From the NCBI GenBank assembly GCA_949152475.1, contig OX424566.1:16081177-16145176 (forward strand): a stretch of DNA of 64,000 nt, written 5' to 3'. The notes below the pieces were generated by a model. The model searched no databases and was not told the DNA's origin. It saw only the letters and a list, made by a program, of their open reading frames with translations. Of this stretch, positions 1 through 11,723 are shown piece by piece. The translations under genes were made by a program, and so were the position numbers. Origin of the DNA: Terebella lapidaria (lineage: Eukaryota; Annelida; Polychaeta; Terebellida; Terebellidae). The first letter of the stretch is position 1; the number at the start of each line of letters is the position of its first letter.

Positions 1-407
1 AGTAAAATTATAACCATAGGGGCGGCTTGCTACCGCCAAAAGTGTTCGACTTCTATGCATGTCAAATATGTATGTCAAATTTACAAAGGACACTATGATA
101 TATACATTATGATAGGCCTACCAATCCCTTGTGTTAGTGATACATGCTTATCAACTGCCAATATGAATCTGATTCGTCTCATTGGCAATTTCAACTTGTC
201 ACCATTGTAGGACGGGGTTTTAGAGTACGTTATGAAACATTTCTAATCATAACGCAGCAAAACAATCTAAATATTAAGCGATACAGTGTCTCAGATATTG
301 CCTACATAATACATGTAGGTATGTATCGAACCTGTGTCGCGGGCACCCAATTGTGGACAAAAAAGTCAATATTTGTATAATATATATAGATTATACCAGC
401 TTCCTGT

Positions 408-478
408 CCTGATATGGTTTTTATCCACGAGTGGTGAGTGATATCATATTCACCACGAGTGGATAAAACCATATCAGG
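408..478. repeat. 71-bp near-perfect palindrome
   Basis: Two arms of about 33 bp read CCTGATATGGTTTT... outwards from each edge and meet around GTGAGTGATATCA. The sequence could extrude as a cruciform. It resembles in build the palindromes at 1265-1369 and 58430-58552: an AT-rich outer arm containing ATATGG and TTTTAT, then a CACTCGTGG-type inner arm. No ORF or transposase is associated. Function unknown; it may be a short foldback element. Confidence 0.7.
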
Positions 479-1264
479 TTGCTACCATGTTATAATTTGT
501 TTATTATATGATTTAGATCGTGTTCAGTTGAAAGCCAAAAGATTATACTTGAAATACACAGAGTTCATTTCCACATTTGTATCCATGTATATGGATACCG
601 TTACTTTGTAGCACTCTGTGACCTGTCTTCCATGCTGAGTACAGTCATGGGATCAGCGCAGGGTACTCAAGGACCCTGAGTAGAAGACCCGTAAACATGT
701 GCGTTGCTAGGAAACAATATAAACAATGCAGATCACCGGGTCGTGAAATACTTTGTATTATGACGTCACAGTGGTTGTACGTTTTCTGAAGGGTTATATG
801 TTACTAAGGCTGAATCGCGTGATGTTTCATTGTGACGTCATAGAACACTCGTGCTTTAATTGTTCTTTAAAGAAAAACGCATTCAGACAAGTGCATGTGA
901 ATATGTGAAATGTGAAGCAAAAATGTGAAGAAAAAAATAGTGCAAACATGATGTTTCCGGCAAAGGTTATCACACTGTCGGAAATCACTGTGTATTCTCA
1001 CTGTTTGTAGTTTAAGATAAATTCATAGCATGTGATAAACCGCGGTATTGACCTCCTTCATATTGACCTGCATCGCGCATAGGAACCGACGTTCTTTTGG
1101 TGTTTCCGTATTCATGCGTTGGTGAAATGACGTTTTCGTTTTTGTAGTGTATGAAAATGTTTATGAAATTCTTTGCTTCCAGGGTCTAAAATGGCTAGAA
1201 AATTTGTAATATCTCTCCCGAGGGTTGTGCATATCATGATGCGGCATATAATATTAAGTTAATC
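479..1264. other. Intergenic, no gene recognised
   Basis: AT-rich sequence with no coding signal I can support and no recognisable transposon protein. It has a few TGACGTCA-like 8-mers (near 761 and 834), which could be CRE-type sites or chance. Confidence 0.4.
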
Positions 1265-1369
1265 GACTGGATACAGTGTTTAAGGCCCTCGGTCGTGTCT
1301 GTGCCGCGGACGCACTCGCGAGTGCTACGGCCCAGACACGACCTCGGGCCTCAAACACTGTATCCAGTC
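1265..1369. repeat. 105-bp GC-rich palindrome
   Basis: Arms of about 50 bp, GACTGGATACAGTGTTTAAG on the left and its complement ending CCAGTC on the right, surround a CTCGCGAG centre. The inner arms carry GGCCCTCGGTCGTGTCTG and its complement. A short ORF runs through it but is only a by-product of the palindrome. Same style as the 408 and 58430 palindromes. Confidence 0.75.
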
Positions 1370-1737
1370 AATTACCTATGAATATTTCCATAGTTTATCT
1401 TTGTGCTTCCGTTCCAAATATTTACGTGTCCAAACATTTTGGACACGTAAAATGCGCATGAATACGGTAGCCTGGTCGCTTGTCGTTCCACCTATAGAGC
1501 TATTCCTCCCCCATCCGTGCGGAATGTCTGTTGTTCTCACTCGATTTGTGTACGAAATTGTTATGAAATGTCTTTAAAAGAAGGCTGATCTGCATCTTTG
1601 CGTGTGGATGTTTGAGACAAAAATTGACCTAATATTTAAATATTTCTATTATCAATGATTGCACCCATATTTTATTGAGTCAATGTGACATATAAGTGAT
1701 CTATCTGTGACTTTTATGGGATATCATTTTCTTGTTT

Positions 1738-2775
1738 GGTTACTGGACCTTTGGTCCGATAACCTATTGGCGTGGCGTTGCGTCCATCGTCCGTCTATAT
1801 TTTTATCTTTAAATTTTACGATCGAAACCTCCTGAAATTTTGCACAAAAATGCCTAAAATATTTCAAGAAGGAGGTATTTTTCAGTTTTATTATTTTCGC
1901 TATTATTTCAAACTGGCGACCATTTTTGATGAAAAAAATTGATGGCCAGTTTTGGACTTTGATGGCCGTTTTCTCAAAATATGTTCAGTAACTTTTTTTT
2001 TTCTTATTGATGCATAACACTCCTCATATATATACCTCTGTGACGTGTATAAATTTCGTTGCCCTTGAATCGCTCGAAGTGGTCCAAACTCGGCCCAAAT
2101 GGGACTTTCCCATGTTAAATTCTCTATGCTTTATAAAGGGACAAATTATGCCTAAAATCTCACTCAACGTTGAGATTAGAGATTAGGAATCAATAGTGGA
2201 CATATAGGAAATGACATATGCTTAATATTCTCGTGACCTTGAATTTGACCTCTGACCACAGTTTTAAGGTCAGAGCACAAAGTGGCTAATGTCTCGCTTA
2301 TTATCGACTTTACAGCTTAGGAATCAATTGTGGGAAATCATATAGGAAATGATATATGCCGAATATTTTGATGACCTTGAATTTGATCTTTGACCTCATT
2401 ATCGTGGTCATAGGACAAAATGGCTAATATCTCGCTTCTTATCGACTTCACAGCTTAGGAATCAATTATGAACATATAGGAAATGATTTATGCAGATTAT
2501 TTTCGTGATCTTGAATTCGACATTTGACCTTATTTTCAAGGTCACAGGACAAAATGGATATTATCTAACTTATTATCGACTTTACAGCTTAGGAATCAGT
2601 TGTGCACCTATAGGTAATGATGTATGCCGAATATTGATGACCATTACTTCGACCTTATTTTCAAGGTCATAGGACAAAATTGCTATTTTGTTTTACTTGT
2701 TATTGAATTTACAGCTTAGCTAGCAATTGTTGACATATGGGGAATGATATACAAGTTTGCTGGATATTCTTATGA
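1738..2775 (+). mobile_element. GGTTACCGGAC-family repeat element, 3' truncated
   Basis: The 5' end is a 27-bp palindrome beginning GGTTACTGGACC, followed by a CGTTGCGTCC(A)TCGTCCGTC stretch and a conserved segment (CTGAAATTTTGCACAAAAAT). After that come about four imperfect units of roughly 140-150 bp, each with GACCTTGAATTTGACC, a CAGCTTAGGAATCAATTGTG-like core and TCGCTTATTATCGAC. The same order occurs at 18440-20742 and 55318-57128. Unlike those, this copy has no GTCCGGTAACC end, so it seems 3' truncated. No transposase ORF is seen; class unknown. Confidence 0.65.
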
Positions 2776-3082
2776 CGTTTATCGCCAATTATCGCCATTT
2801 CCGAGAAATAAAACCACAATTTTGACCCAAACCAGATCAAATTGTTAAGCGGGCGAAATTCATTGGCGCAAATACGACATTGGGGCATAGGGACAAACAC
2901 ACATGTATCAATATGTCGTGTGGTAACTAACATAATTGTGTAATCAAACGAATTCTGATCCATTTATTTGGTCAAATCGATATTATCATAAAAGATAATT
3001 GTTTATTTCTAACAGAAGAGAATTTTTTTACTATTTATACAAATGGGCAGGTACATTATTGTATATTTTCACAACCATGCTT

Positions 3083-3107
3083 ATAGATAGATAGATAGAT
3101 AGATAGG
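3083..3107. repeat. (GATA)n microsatellite
   Basis: Six GATA units in a row at the left edge of a GATA-punctuated minisatellite region. Confidence 0.9.
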
Positions 3108-3119
3108 TATCGCGATCTG

Positions 3120-3610
3120 TTCTTATGTCACGCATTTGTGTCCTTTTGTTGCAGGCAATTGTGACTTTCGTACATGTTGTGTCCGAATGTCACATTTGAG
3201 TGTCCTAATGTCCCATTTGTGTCCTTTTGTTGCAGTCCGATTGTCACATCTTGTCCTTTTGTCTCATTTGAGTGTCCTTTTGTTGCAAAATGTCCGATTG
3301 TCACTTTTGCCATCTACCTGTGACAAAAGTACATCATGCTTAGTAGATAGATCGTAGACCACTGCAGATAGATAGATTGTATTCCACGAAAGTACTAATG
3401 TCGCATAATATGGTACTTTTGCTACACATGATAGATAGGGAGATAGTTATGTTTGCCAGTACTAATGTCACATAGCATTGTACCTTTGCTACATGTAATA
3501 GATAGATAGTTTTGTAACTGGTACTAATGTCACATAACATGTACTTTTGCTACACATGATAGATAGATAGTTCCGTTATTAGTACTATTGTCGCATGCCA
3601 TTGTCCTTTT
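3120..3610. repeat. Minisatellites built on TGTCACAT/TTTTGTTGCA and GATAGATAG
   Basis: 3120-3310 contains repeated TGTCCTTTTGTTGCA and TGTCACATTTGAGTGTCC words. 3336-3610 contains about four units of roughly 70 bp with the order GATAGATAG, AGTACTAATGTC(A/G)CATA, then GTACTTTTGCTACACATG. Short ORFs on both strands here only mirror the repetition, for example repeated GHSNVT words. No gene is called. Confidence 0.75.
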
Positions 3611-4730
3611 GCTACAAGAATCTGGAGAGCATATTTTCACGTTCGCCAGATGGCAGCAAAGTATGTGTGACAAATGTACACAATATGTTGTACAAATGCT
3701 TCATTGACCATCTATCTATCTCATTTTCACAGAAAATATTTTTAAAATAAATGTTTATTTTTGTATAAAAAATCTGATTTTTTTTTACGCAAGACACCTC
3801 TGGTAGGAGGTATACATATGTGAAAATCACGCTTGTAGAGTGAAAATTGACGAAAATAGGAAAAAGTCATATATTTTTTTGACAAAAACAGTGTTGGGTT
3901 TTCTTTATGTGCCGTAGAACTGAATTATACACATTATGAAAAAAAATCAAATTATTGACATAAATACTCTTGGAGATATTGAAGAAAATGTGTCAATTGG
4001 ACAAGAAACGGCTGCAATTTTGAACCAAAATGTGTAAAATTTGTGTATTTTTTGCAGTATGTCACTACCATGCAACAATAAAAATTTCGTGAAAATATGT
4101 GAACATTTACAGGAATTATTTAATATTTACCTATTGAAATGTGACAAAAGGACATAAAAATGTGGCAAAAGGACACGTATTTCTAAAGATTTGGAAAAAT
4201 ATATTATATGTCAAGTTTGTCTACAAAAAAACTTGAAACTCTCAGATATGTTAGACTATGTCAGTTTCTATCATATTCAAGTTTTGTTTCGAAATTTTGC
4301 ATTTTTGGACTTACAAAGTCAACTTGAAAATTTCGAAACCTCAATTTCAGCAACAGTGTCTCCAGGGTATAACATTGCCTGCACCTTCTGACAAGACCCA
4401 AATTTCTCGAAATTTCAAACTAATTTTTTCAATTGTTTTTTGTTCTATTTTTTGATAGATTTTTTAAAGGTTCATTCACACAAAATTTGGTTCTGGAAAG
4501 TGTAAAATTGAAGAAGTTATTTTTTGCAACATTAGGACATGTAGATAGTTTCAACACCGATACAAAACCCCACTAATCGAGTTTTATAGCTAATTTTTGT
4601 TGTGTGAAATGAATGACACTTAGGCTATAAGATATTGAAAATTTGTTTCGATTATACTTTAATTATAAGACTTATAGTACTATCTATCATCATGTGACAT
4701 TATGCCAAAAAAACGATCGATCCATATCGC
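3611..4730. other. AT-rich spacer, no gene recognised
   Basis: Contains scattered variants of the TGTGACAAAAGGACA words from the preceding minisatellite, plus AT-rich sequence. No reliable coding or element boundary is visible. Confidence 0.4.
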
Positions 4731-4734
4731 GTTA

Positions 4735-6454
4735 TGGATAGATAGATAGTTTATTTCATTTTCCCAAGAAGCAATTCAGAGTTTGCATATAATTTACAGA
4801 TATAAGCATGGGGAAAATGGGGCCCAAGCTTAGCGTTTGCTGTCTTCCAGCTTGGCCCAAATCACATAAATCAAACATGGTAAAAGGTTATGGACTACGA
4901 CCAGGTCGTGTAACGTTGACAAATTGAGAAAAAAAAAAAAAAAATAATAATAATAATAATAAATAAAATATGTTTACATTTACAACCGTACATATTTGTG
5001 CATCAAAATAGGTGTTACCTTGCATGAGCAATAATATAAGCAATACAAGTTAAACAAATACAAATACAGGAGGGCTCCATGCGCCACATACATTCATACA
5101 TAACTTGAGTTTCAAATTCATTATTCACTATCAGACCAGGGTGGGCTCATATGTTGAAATAAATTTTTCTTTCAATATTTTTTCAAATTGAGATTTGGAT
5201 GGTGTGACACGTACATCATTAATCCACCGATTCCAGATCATGGGAAATTTGAAGATGGGGAGATTTCTGACAAACCTAGAGTCACATCGTGGGATGTAAA
5301 TCAAATTAGATTGTCTCGTTATCCGATTTGCATGAATATCATGGTTATATTTGAACATAGAAATAAAGGACCTGGGGAGTTTGTTATAACAAAAACCATG
5401 CATGAAAAGCAATACATTATATTCATAAAGGTCAGCTAGTTTTAATATTTTGGAATCTTTAAAAAGAGGGTTCTTGTGCTCTTTGAATGGAACATTATGG
5501 ATTATGCGAATAGCTCGTTTTTGAGTAGTGACCAATTTCTTTAATAAAGATGAATTTGCAGCGCCCCAGGCGATGATACCATAATTAATATGAGGATGAA
5601 TCAGAGTATTATAAAGACTCACTAATGATTGCCTTGGCAGTATTTTCTTTACCTGTTTGATTGCGAATAGAGTCTTCGTTATTTTAGAAATTACATGTTG
5701 TATATGAAATTTCCAGGACAGAGATTCGTCAATATTTATATCCAAAAACTTTGTATATTTCTCAGCACAATCATTTCCTATTCGTGTGAGTTTGGTTCCC
5801 GCTATACAAATCGATAAATTATCTAAACACAAAGCTTTATGAGAGGGCTTGATAACTATGTACTTCGTTTTGGAAGGATTTACTGCCAATTTATTAGAAC
5901 AGAACCATTCATATAATTTATTAATTTCAATATTTGATTGTGTAAATAGACTTACCGGATCAGAATGAGAGAGATACAAGGTGGTGTCGTCCGCAAAGGA
6001 AAGTATATCACTGGAACAAGAGTTCGCAATATCATTTACATAAAGTAAATATAGTAAGGGCCCGAGTATCGAGCCCTGTAGTTGTTTTAGTTCATCTTTC
6101 AGTGAGTTGTGTTGTTCGGATACGTCAGATTGGATGCTGGCAGCAAGTTCCTGTGTTTCCAATGCAATCTCTTTCGCTTCTTTGGCTTCCCTGACTGCAC
6201 CTTCTATTTTCCGTGACAAGTCAGAAATACTCTCTTTAATTGGGACCAGCTCTTCTTTCAGCACTGAGCGAATGGAAGCAACTAAGTCTTCCTGAGATTT
6301 CGCCAAGCGAGTAGCCATAATGACTTGCAGGAGACTTAACTTCAACACGAATAGAAGTTATACCGTTCAGTTGGTGCCCAGTGATGTAACATAAGTTTCT
6401 ATCAGCACAATTGCTCGTGTGGAGCTTGTTTTCAGTGGGATTGAATTCAGTCAT
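4735..6454 (-). mobile_element. Non-LTR retrotransposon (CR1/jockey-like LINE), internally deleted copy
   Basis: Minus-strand LINE. The 3' end lies near 4735-4750, next to a (CTAT)n tail that reads GATAGATAGATAG on the plus strand. An A-run with (AAT)n at 4929-4970 falls in its 3' UTR. The coding part is the chimeric ORF at 5131-6348, and about 100 bp of 5' leader follow. Most of ORF2 (endonuclease and fingers/palm start) is absent, so the copy cannot be autonomous. Placement in a clade is uncertain. Confidence 0.75.
5131..6348 (-). pseudogene. LINE ORF1-start / reverse transcriptase-end chimera (405 aa)
   Basis: Residues 11-90 (starting MATRLAKSQEDL) are a heptad-like, Lys/Glu-rich coiled coil such as LINE ORF1 proteins carry. 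At residue 91 it passes directly into QGSILGPLLY, the RT segment before the catalytic motif, then FADDTTLYL at about 118-125. The Asp pair is the RT active site. The typical LINE C-terminal region follows (thumb-like segment, then ...PMIWNRWINDVRV). The frame stays open across the joint, so the fusion could be translated, but the upstream RT motifs and endonuclease are missing. Met11 is the more likely ORF1 start. RT activity is not expected. Confidence 0.75.
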
Positions 6455-7048
6455 GCGTGACGAAAAAAATTGCCAATAGCTTCGTTCACTTAGATTTTTG
6501 AGTCACTGGACCATGTCGACACAAAAAACAGGTGGGCGATATTAGGGGTGTAATATGGTTAAGTATCAATTTTACCCTTTTTGGTCAGTCTCAAGTAAGT
6601 TTTGTATACTTTCACCATATCCACAATTGTGCGCGAGTCTCCTTGTGCTGTTACATTGATCAACTGGAACTTTTGATCAACATTTCAACCATTTGAAAGC
6701 TCAGCAGTGTCACAGAGCGTATGAGGTCTACAGCGCCATTGTGTCCGTTTGGCAAAATTATACTGACTACAACTACGCACTAAAAAAGACCCATAATGAC
6801 CCATAACTGTCACGTGAATCCAAGCTGCCCCACCTAATGACGAGAAAAAATATTGAAATGCATTTGAGAACAGGGTGATATTGGTATTAATACTGGTTTA
6901 CTTTACAGAGCAGGGGCATCAGTGGGTATTTATGTCGATACTATACTACATGGGAGAGGCCAGGAAGCTTCCGGCTTTAGCTAGGGGACCCCATACCCAC
7001 GATAGGAACGGGTTTGTTTTGCCCATCCCCCCCCCCTGCCTGAATCTC
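6455..7048. other. Intergenic, no gene recognised
   Basis: AT-rich, no supported ORF. CAGGGGC at 6911 and GCCCCTG at 7055-7061 suggest hAT-like ends, but I see no matching target duplication and do not call an element. Confidence 0.35.
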
Positions 7049-7160
7049 GGATCCGCCCCTGTGGTCATTATCAGTGCATAATCACAGCAATCATGGTGTC
7101 TCAAATGGTTGAATTTGACAAATGCAGTGCCAAATACAGGCAATGAACGTGAATTGGACA
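7049..7160 (+). repeat. Left 112-bp inverted arm of the split MITE
   Basis: Matches the reverse complement of 16666-16777 over its full length. Begins GGATCCGCCCCTG and ends GTGAATTGGACA. Confidence 0.8.
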
Positions 7161-7264
7161 GGATTTGTCCTACAGCTGTATTCTATGAATTTGTTAGATT
7201 GACGGCAAGAAATAGTTCTGAATACGATGGTGACACACTGTTTTTTCACGTGCGGAGAATATAA

Positions 7265-8000
7265 TGTAAAGTTATTGACTACCGTCCGCTCTTCGGGATC
7301 CTCGAGGATAGTCCTCTCTCATCCGAGTCCTTGCGGACGCGCATCCGCTATTCCGGATCATTGCGGCAGGGCCGCTCACCGGAGGTCGCGGCGGACACGG
7401 TAACTACTTCAGCATTAACGGTAACCAGGTAACAGCCCACCCGACACTCCCAGGCCTACGGACACCGTTCAGAAACTAGTTCATCCCTACGGTGTTAACT
7501 GGCGGGGCCTGGCGAGCCGCGGTCTGCCTCGGGGACGGAACCCCGTACAGTCCGACATGCTGGCCAGAGCCTCTGTCACACGTCCCGGGAAGGGAGAGAG
7601 CTGGCGATCCACAGGGCCGAAGGCCCCCGAGTCAGCAACTTGTCTCTCCCAGCCCGGGCCTCCCCATGGAAATCGTCCCCAGGGCTCTAGGAGCCCACTA
7701 CTCACAAACAGGGAACACAAAGCTCATGGCGAGCCTTGCGTGCGTCCTGTCTCTCGATCTTGGACAATCTCCTCGATCGAGTCGCTTCCAGTGTATATAT
7801 AATACACCAGAAACTGTAGGGCGCACGCGAGGTTTAATCGATCCATTGTTATAGTTTACTGGAGCGTAAATTACAATACGTCGCCGTGGCAACGCACGCT
7901 CGAACGGAGCATGTCAAAACAAGGCCAAGTACGAAAAGGCCACCTAAATGGCATTTATGTTTACAATCACCTGCCGCGTGCTTAGGGCAAAATCGCCACA
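7265..8000 (-). repeat. Gypsy 3' LTR
   Basis: About 736 bp if the outer edge is set by the TGT/ACA ends and the ATAA target duplication. 7741-8000 is shared with 16203-16462. A TATA-like stretch (TATATATA at about 7793-7800) lies where an LTR promoter would be expected. The outer part 7265-7740 has no second copy in the window, so its assignment to the LTR is inferred from the boundary signals. Confidence 0.65.
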
Positions 8001-8013
8001 TTACCCCCTTCTT
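8001..8013 (-). other. Polypurine tract of the Gypsy element
   Basis: On the minus strand AAGAAGGGGGTAA lies directly before the TGTGGCG start of the LTR. This is the normal place for the plus-strand primer of an LTR element and marks 7265-8000 as the 3' LTR. Confidence 0.65.
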
Positions 8014-8527
8014 ACAATGTTGGTCCCCAACATGTTCCGCCCGCGCCCAAAATGCTCGAAACCCGACGAAGGCTTCGCATGGCGGGGGCCGGAAGAAGGC
8101 AAGATGGCAACGCCCGGAAGTCACGGCGCAAACACTAGGACTTTAAGAGTCCCTTTTGGAAGAATGGGGAACTACCCCCGGACTTACGGAGTAAACTATA
8201 ACGCGCTTTGCAATTTTGAATAAACCCTCATAAACAAGCTAAAATTTTGACCGAGGTGGTCCAAAACCGTGTGATGACCTTGGAAGGTCATTCGTTATAA
8301 AAGGACGGTGTGTCGAGTCTTTGGAATATCTTTAAGGTTAGACTTTAAATTTAGAAATTTTGTAAAACGACACACCGAGTGATAAAAAGTGATAGTACCT
8401 CTAAAAAGTGTTGCCGACCGCCCTGCCGGTCGGCTCCTCAGATCCGCAGGACGGGTCTGAGGCAGGGCGGAGCCGCGGAAGCGACTCCGGCACGCCGCCG
8501 CACAAGTGCAGCGACGAGGCTAGCACC

Positions 8528-10501
8528 CTAGCCTTCCCCCATCGTCATGGGCTCCTCATCCGTGCCGCCTGTCTTGGGGTCTGGCGGCGGTGACGAGTCC
8601 CTACGCCGCGGAAGCAGCGGAGCCGGCATAGTGAAAGCCGGCTGCACGGGCGGATGAGGCAGGCCCGGTGGAGCTTGCAGGGGCTTTTGTGGTGAGCCCT
8701 GCAATCCGGGTCCTGACGGAGCCATCACGACGGAGGCCGGTAGAGAGGTCGCGCCGAGATCTGCAATGGCGCGGAACATCTCCACCGTATCGCGGGTGCG
8801 CTGTGGACCGGCCGTCCGTTCTCCCCACACCTGGACTAGGTATGGGTAGATGGCCAGCTCCAAAGCGGCATCCGCGCGCCGGAGAGCCGCCTGGTTCAGG
8901 GCGGACGACTCGGGGTCATCGACGCCCTGGAGTAGGCGAGTCCGAGCGGCCTCGGCTTCGTCAAGACGACGCCGTAGCTGCTCATTCTCAGCCTCCAGGT
9001 GCTCCATCCGTGCGGCTACCTCTGGGGCGGGGGCGGACGCCCCGGACTGCTCGGCAAGAGCGGCGGTCCGACCCTGGTCGAACGCGCGCCGCTCAATGAC
9101 GGCCGACAAAGTCCGGTAGCTCTCTAGGCTCCGCCGGGTGCCTTCCATGAGGCCCTGGTCGTATGCGAGATCGCATGCGACACGAGAGGCCTCGGCGCGG
9201 CACCGGCTGAACCGATCCAGAGAGCTGTCCATCTCCGCCACAAGGTACTCCGCCGCTCGGGTGAGTCGACCCCGCTGGGGATGATCCCAGGGGTGCTCCT
9301 CCCGAGCGCGGACCAACGCGGCTACACCTGCGGACCCCAAGTCACGAATGGCTCGGGGCACCGGCAGGTTCACCAACGCCGGGTCACCGGGGATCCGGTC
9401 CATACCATCGCGACGATGGCCGACCGCCTGGCCTACAGACTCGCGGAAAGTCTCGTAGACGCTGGCGGTCGTGGGACCGAGCCTCCGGCGTACGTCCGCC
9501 GTGGCGTCGAGGGGGTCCAAGTCCAGGGAGGCGGTGCTTTGCCATCCCGCGGACGTCCCCTCAACTACCAACGAGGACGCGGACGCCGACCTCGAGAGAG
9601 GTACCGCACGTCCGCTACTGCTCGCAACCGAGGGAGTCACGCGTGGGGTCCTTGGCGGGACCACCGACGCGGTACTCGAGGAGGCGGAGGTGTCTGCCAC
9701 CACCCGTCCCTCAGACGGACCCGCGGGTACCGTCACCTCGAGCAAGCCCGGGAAATCCTCCTGAGTCAGCGCACCCGGAGACTGCAGGGGCGTCGTCCCG
9801 GCCGGAGCCTTTCCGGCGGACGAGCTCTTCCCCTGAGTCTTCGGCTGGGGGCGCGGCTTAGGAGAAGCCACTCGTGTCTTGGCCGCGATCTGCGGCATCT
9901 CCGACACGACCATGGTCACCCGGTGCCGTTCTTCACCTGCCTGGGTCGCCGGCGGTTGACGGACAGCCTCTGCTGCTGTCCGGGCGGCTTCCGCCGCCTG
10001 GTACTCCGCCGGGGTCCGGCCCATTGACGCCGTCAGGCGAGCGGTGTAGCTCGAGCCCGCGGACACAACGCCAGACTCCTTCCAGGCATCGTCCATGATG
10101 CGCTGTGCAAAGCGCCATGGACCCCAGTGAAAGAATCGGTGCTTCACCGTTCCTGACGTAGTCATGAACGATGCCACCCTCGGTGGAATGTATCCAAAAT
10201 TGAATACAGGCCCCACTTCATCACCAACGGTGTGAAGTCCCTCACCGCGGTGTGCACCCGAGCGGTGATTATTAAGGGCCTCCAAACTGGCGAAAAATCG
10301 TTGCTGAGGTCTACTGGAGTAGCACCTCTTGCAAACGAACAATTTCATCCAGGGGTAGTGGTACCCCGCAACATGTCGACTCAAGTGGTCGTAGGAAGGA
10401 TACCTACGATCCCGGTTGAGCGCAAGGTGCGGGTCCTCATACCCGTCCAGGGATTCCGGACAGAGTTGGCATATTACACCCTCCTCTGTCTCGGGCGGCA
10501 A
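8528..10501 (-). other. Gypsy-borne ORF with two C2H2-like fingers and a coiled coil (657 codons)
   Basis: Long open frame in the fossil, lying on the 3' side of the integrase. Near its start are two Cys/His clusters (C11, C14, H43, H48 and C57, C60, H79, H84) of zinc-finger type. The middle is Pro/Ala/Ser-rich and looks disordered. A heptad-like segment with EHLEAENEQLRRRLDEAEAA follows in the last third, and the end is Pro-rich. I cannot assign it to capsid, nucleocapsid or envelope families: there is no transmembrane segment and no CCHC knuckle. It could be a divergent Gag-like or accessory protein. The function is not known. Confidence 0.6.
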
Positions 10502-10880
10502 CCCGACACGCTCCTCGTCGACGTGAGTGGACGAGGCCGTGTGAAAGGCGTGTCGGCCGCTGTGCGGCGCCCTTGCGGATCCCTGCCATACCGCGGGAGG
10601 AACATGTGTCCCTGACGGACTCCAGGGAGTTCGGGGCCCATTTCGGCCCGCAGCCTCTGGATAGAGGGCTGCTCCGAGGATGACCGTTTCTTCTTTTTGG
10701 CCGCCCCCGAACGATTCTCCGACCTGGTTTGTCGGGGCACACTCTTCCCGCGTGGGGGCGCGGCCCTCTGTTGCTGCGCAACGAAGGACCGCCGTCCCGA
10801 TTCCAGTGCGGCGTCAGACAGGTGGACCCCGTCTTTCTCTGCGCGCTTCCGGAGGAGTTCTAAGCGAAGATCTCCCTCCT

Positions 10881-11723
10881 TCAGCACGGGACGCCCTCGG
10901 TCCACTGGACTCGACCCCACCTCCGCAGCTCTGGTAGGTTTCTTGGTACCGGAGGGAGAAGAAGAGGAGGTTCCTTTCGGTGCCTGGATAGGCACCCGCT
11001 TACTGGAACCTCCCGCGCCCGGCCCGGATCCCGCGGAGGCGCCGCCCGCACCAGATCCCGAGGGATTAGGCGTCTTGGCGTCTCCGGGTTTGGCGGAGGA
11101 CCCTTTCTGGCCGCCCGGCTTAGGCGCCAGTGGCTGAGGTCCTCCGGACTTCGATCCGGTTTGAGGCGAGGGGCCGCCGGACTTCTTTTTCCGGTGCGGC
11201 CGCTTCTTCTTCTTTTTCTTCGGAGGCGAGGAGGCCGGGTCCGGGTCGGATCCGGCCTCAGATTGCCTGCGCTCAGAGGCTTCCAGCTCTTGCTGGGCTC
11301 TCCACTGCTTCCGCCATCCGGACGGGTTTCCGCACGAGTACTCTCATCCGGACCCAAAGACGCAAGCATCTCCGGGTGCGGATGCAACTCAATATCCACA
11401 TCCACGAGTCCCGCACCACCGCAGTCCATCATCTCTTCCATACGAGGAAAAGGCGACGGATTCAAGAGCTGCTCGGCGCCTGGCGTGGCCGAGTCACTCT
11501 CTGCGGGGCGGTCCTCCGCGACCTCGCTCTCGGACTCGGTTCCTGTGTAAGAACCAGAGCCGGAGCTGGATTCCGCAGAACCCATCTCTTCGCCTTCGGA
11601 GACATGTTCATTGTCCTCATCCTCAGGCCTAGCTAGGGGTCTCGAGTACACACTAGTGCGCTCTAGAGACCCCTCCTCCCTTCCCACATCACTACCCCAG
11701 CCGTCACTTGATTCTGACATCAA
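10881..11723 (-). other. Gypsy-borne acidic/basic low-complexity ORF (280 codons)
   Basis: Starts MMSESSDGWGSDVGREEGS. The first 100 residues are Ser/Glu/Asp-rich, followed by a strongly basic Arg/Pro/Lys-rich part. Its first part, with the region ahead of it, is duplicated at 12608-14107. No known domain. Such acid-then-base composition occurs in some retroelement structural proteins and in disordered nuclear proteins, so the call stays open. Confidence 0.5.

Noticed and set aside
6911-7061. 150-bp hAT MITE with CAGGGGC ends
   Set aside because: No matching 8-bp target duplication, and the right end overlaps the arm of the split MITE.
8668-11636. Many long plus-strand frames across the Gypsy region
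   Set aside because: GC-rich sequence opens frames on the opposite strand; composition and motifs support only the minus strand.
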